From positions 1 through 7,960 of the forward strand of contig CAMELY010000062.1 of assembly GCA_945926565.1 (NCBI GenBank): 7,960 nucleotides of DNA, in the 5' to 3' direction. Under the pieces are notes generated by a model. That model searched no databases. It was given only the letters and a program-made list of their open reading frames with translations, and was not told the DNA's origin. The translations under genes were made by a program, and so were the position numbers. Below are positions 7,884 to 7,960 of the stretch, piece after piece (positions within the stretch are counted from its first letter, which is position 1; the number at the start of each line of letters is the position of its first letter). The stretch is from an uncultured Clostridia bacterium (GTDB lineage Bacteria > Bacillota > Clostridia > Oscillospirales > Oscillospiraceae).

Positions 7884-7912
7884 TTGCGGGTGCCGGTCTG
7901 CCGGTGTATAAT
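7884..7912 (+). promoter_or_regulatory. Sigma-A-type promoter for the gene at the right edge
   Basis: TTGCGG (7884-7889) and a perfect TATAAT (7907-7912) are separated by 17 bases, giving a strong housekeeping promoter with a start near 7919 and a leader of about 35 bases. The spacer holds a tandem TGCCGGT repeat (7891-7897 and 7899-7905). GGGTGC (7888-7893) and GCACCC (7917-7922) form an inverted repeat around the -10 box. The promoter begins only 12 bases after the aminotransferase stop. Confidence 0.8.
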
Positions 7913-7954
7913 GAAAGCACCCTTACAAAAGAAATTGGAAAGGAGCGCTTCCCA

Positions 7955-7960
7955 ATGGTA
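7955..7960 (+). CDS. Start of a further gene (first two codons only)
   Basis: An ATG at 7955 follows AAAGGAG (7939-7945) at a spacing of nine bases and lies about 36 bases downstream of the predicted transcription start. Only Met-Val is visible before the window ends, so the product cannot be identified. Confidence 0.6.

Noticed and set aside
7875..7888. Small hairpin CGCAA/TTGCG as the aminotransferase terminator
   Set aside because: The stem is only 5 bp, there is no T run, and it overlaps the -35 box of the next promoter.
6565..7920. Long minus-strand open frame (451 codons) antisense to the aminotransferase
   Set aside because: It is longer than the real gene but lies opposite all aminotransferase motifs and also crosses the edge promoter; its product has no recognisable domain.

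Overview
This 7,960-base window looks like an ordinary chromosomal segment from a GC-rich member of the Clostridia, probably an Oscillospiraceae-type gut bacterium. The case rests on strong AGGAGG-type Shine-Dalgarno (SD) sites, a Bacillus/Clostridium-type large SRP RNA with an Alu domain, GC-rich third codon positions, and close protein resemblance to Clostridia housekeeping genes. The taxonomic placement is inference from sequence character, not from a database search.

Layout. Bases 1-502 hold the 3' end of threonyl-tRNA synthetase (thrS, +), closed by a strong intrinsic terminator at 535-569. Convergent to it, on the minus strand, is metF (methylenetetrahydrofolate reductase, 599-1465), with its own consensus-like promoter at 1500-1528. 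Back to back with that promoter is a second one (1577-1605, +) that drives the SRP RNA gene ffs (about 1632-1859). The closing helix of this RNA is followed by a T run and so doubles as a terminator. Next is an unrecognised 184-residue membrane protein (1892-2446). Then come dnaX (DNA polymerase III gamma/tau, 2495-4279) and ybaB (nucleoid-associated protein, 4319-4684), followed by a strong terminator.

The usual third partner of dnaX-ybaB, recR, does not follow. Its place is taken by a gene for a surface lipoprotein (4751-6667) with a beta-rich middle region and a C-terminal HELTH zinc-peptidase signature. An apparently translationally coupled class I PLP-dependent aminotransferase follows (6685-7872). 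The window ends with a very good promoter (7884-7912), an SD and the first two codons of another plus-strand gene.

Functionally the window mixes core information processing (tRNA charging, SRP RNA, clamp loader, YbaB) with one-carbon/methionine metabolism and two accessory genes. I see no mobile element, CRISPR array, tRNA, rRNA or phage gene. The least explained parts are the orphan membrane protein between ffs and dnaX, the lipoprotein-peptidase paired with an aminotransferase, and a hairpin that can mask the lipoprotein SD directly after the ybaB terminator. I found no convincing multi-gene undescribed system; the findings below are graded accordingly.
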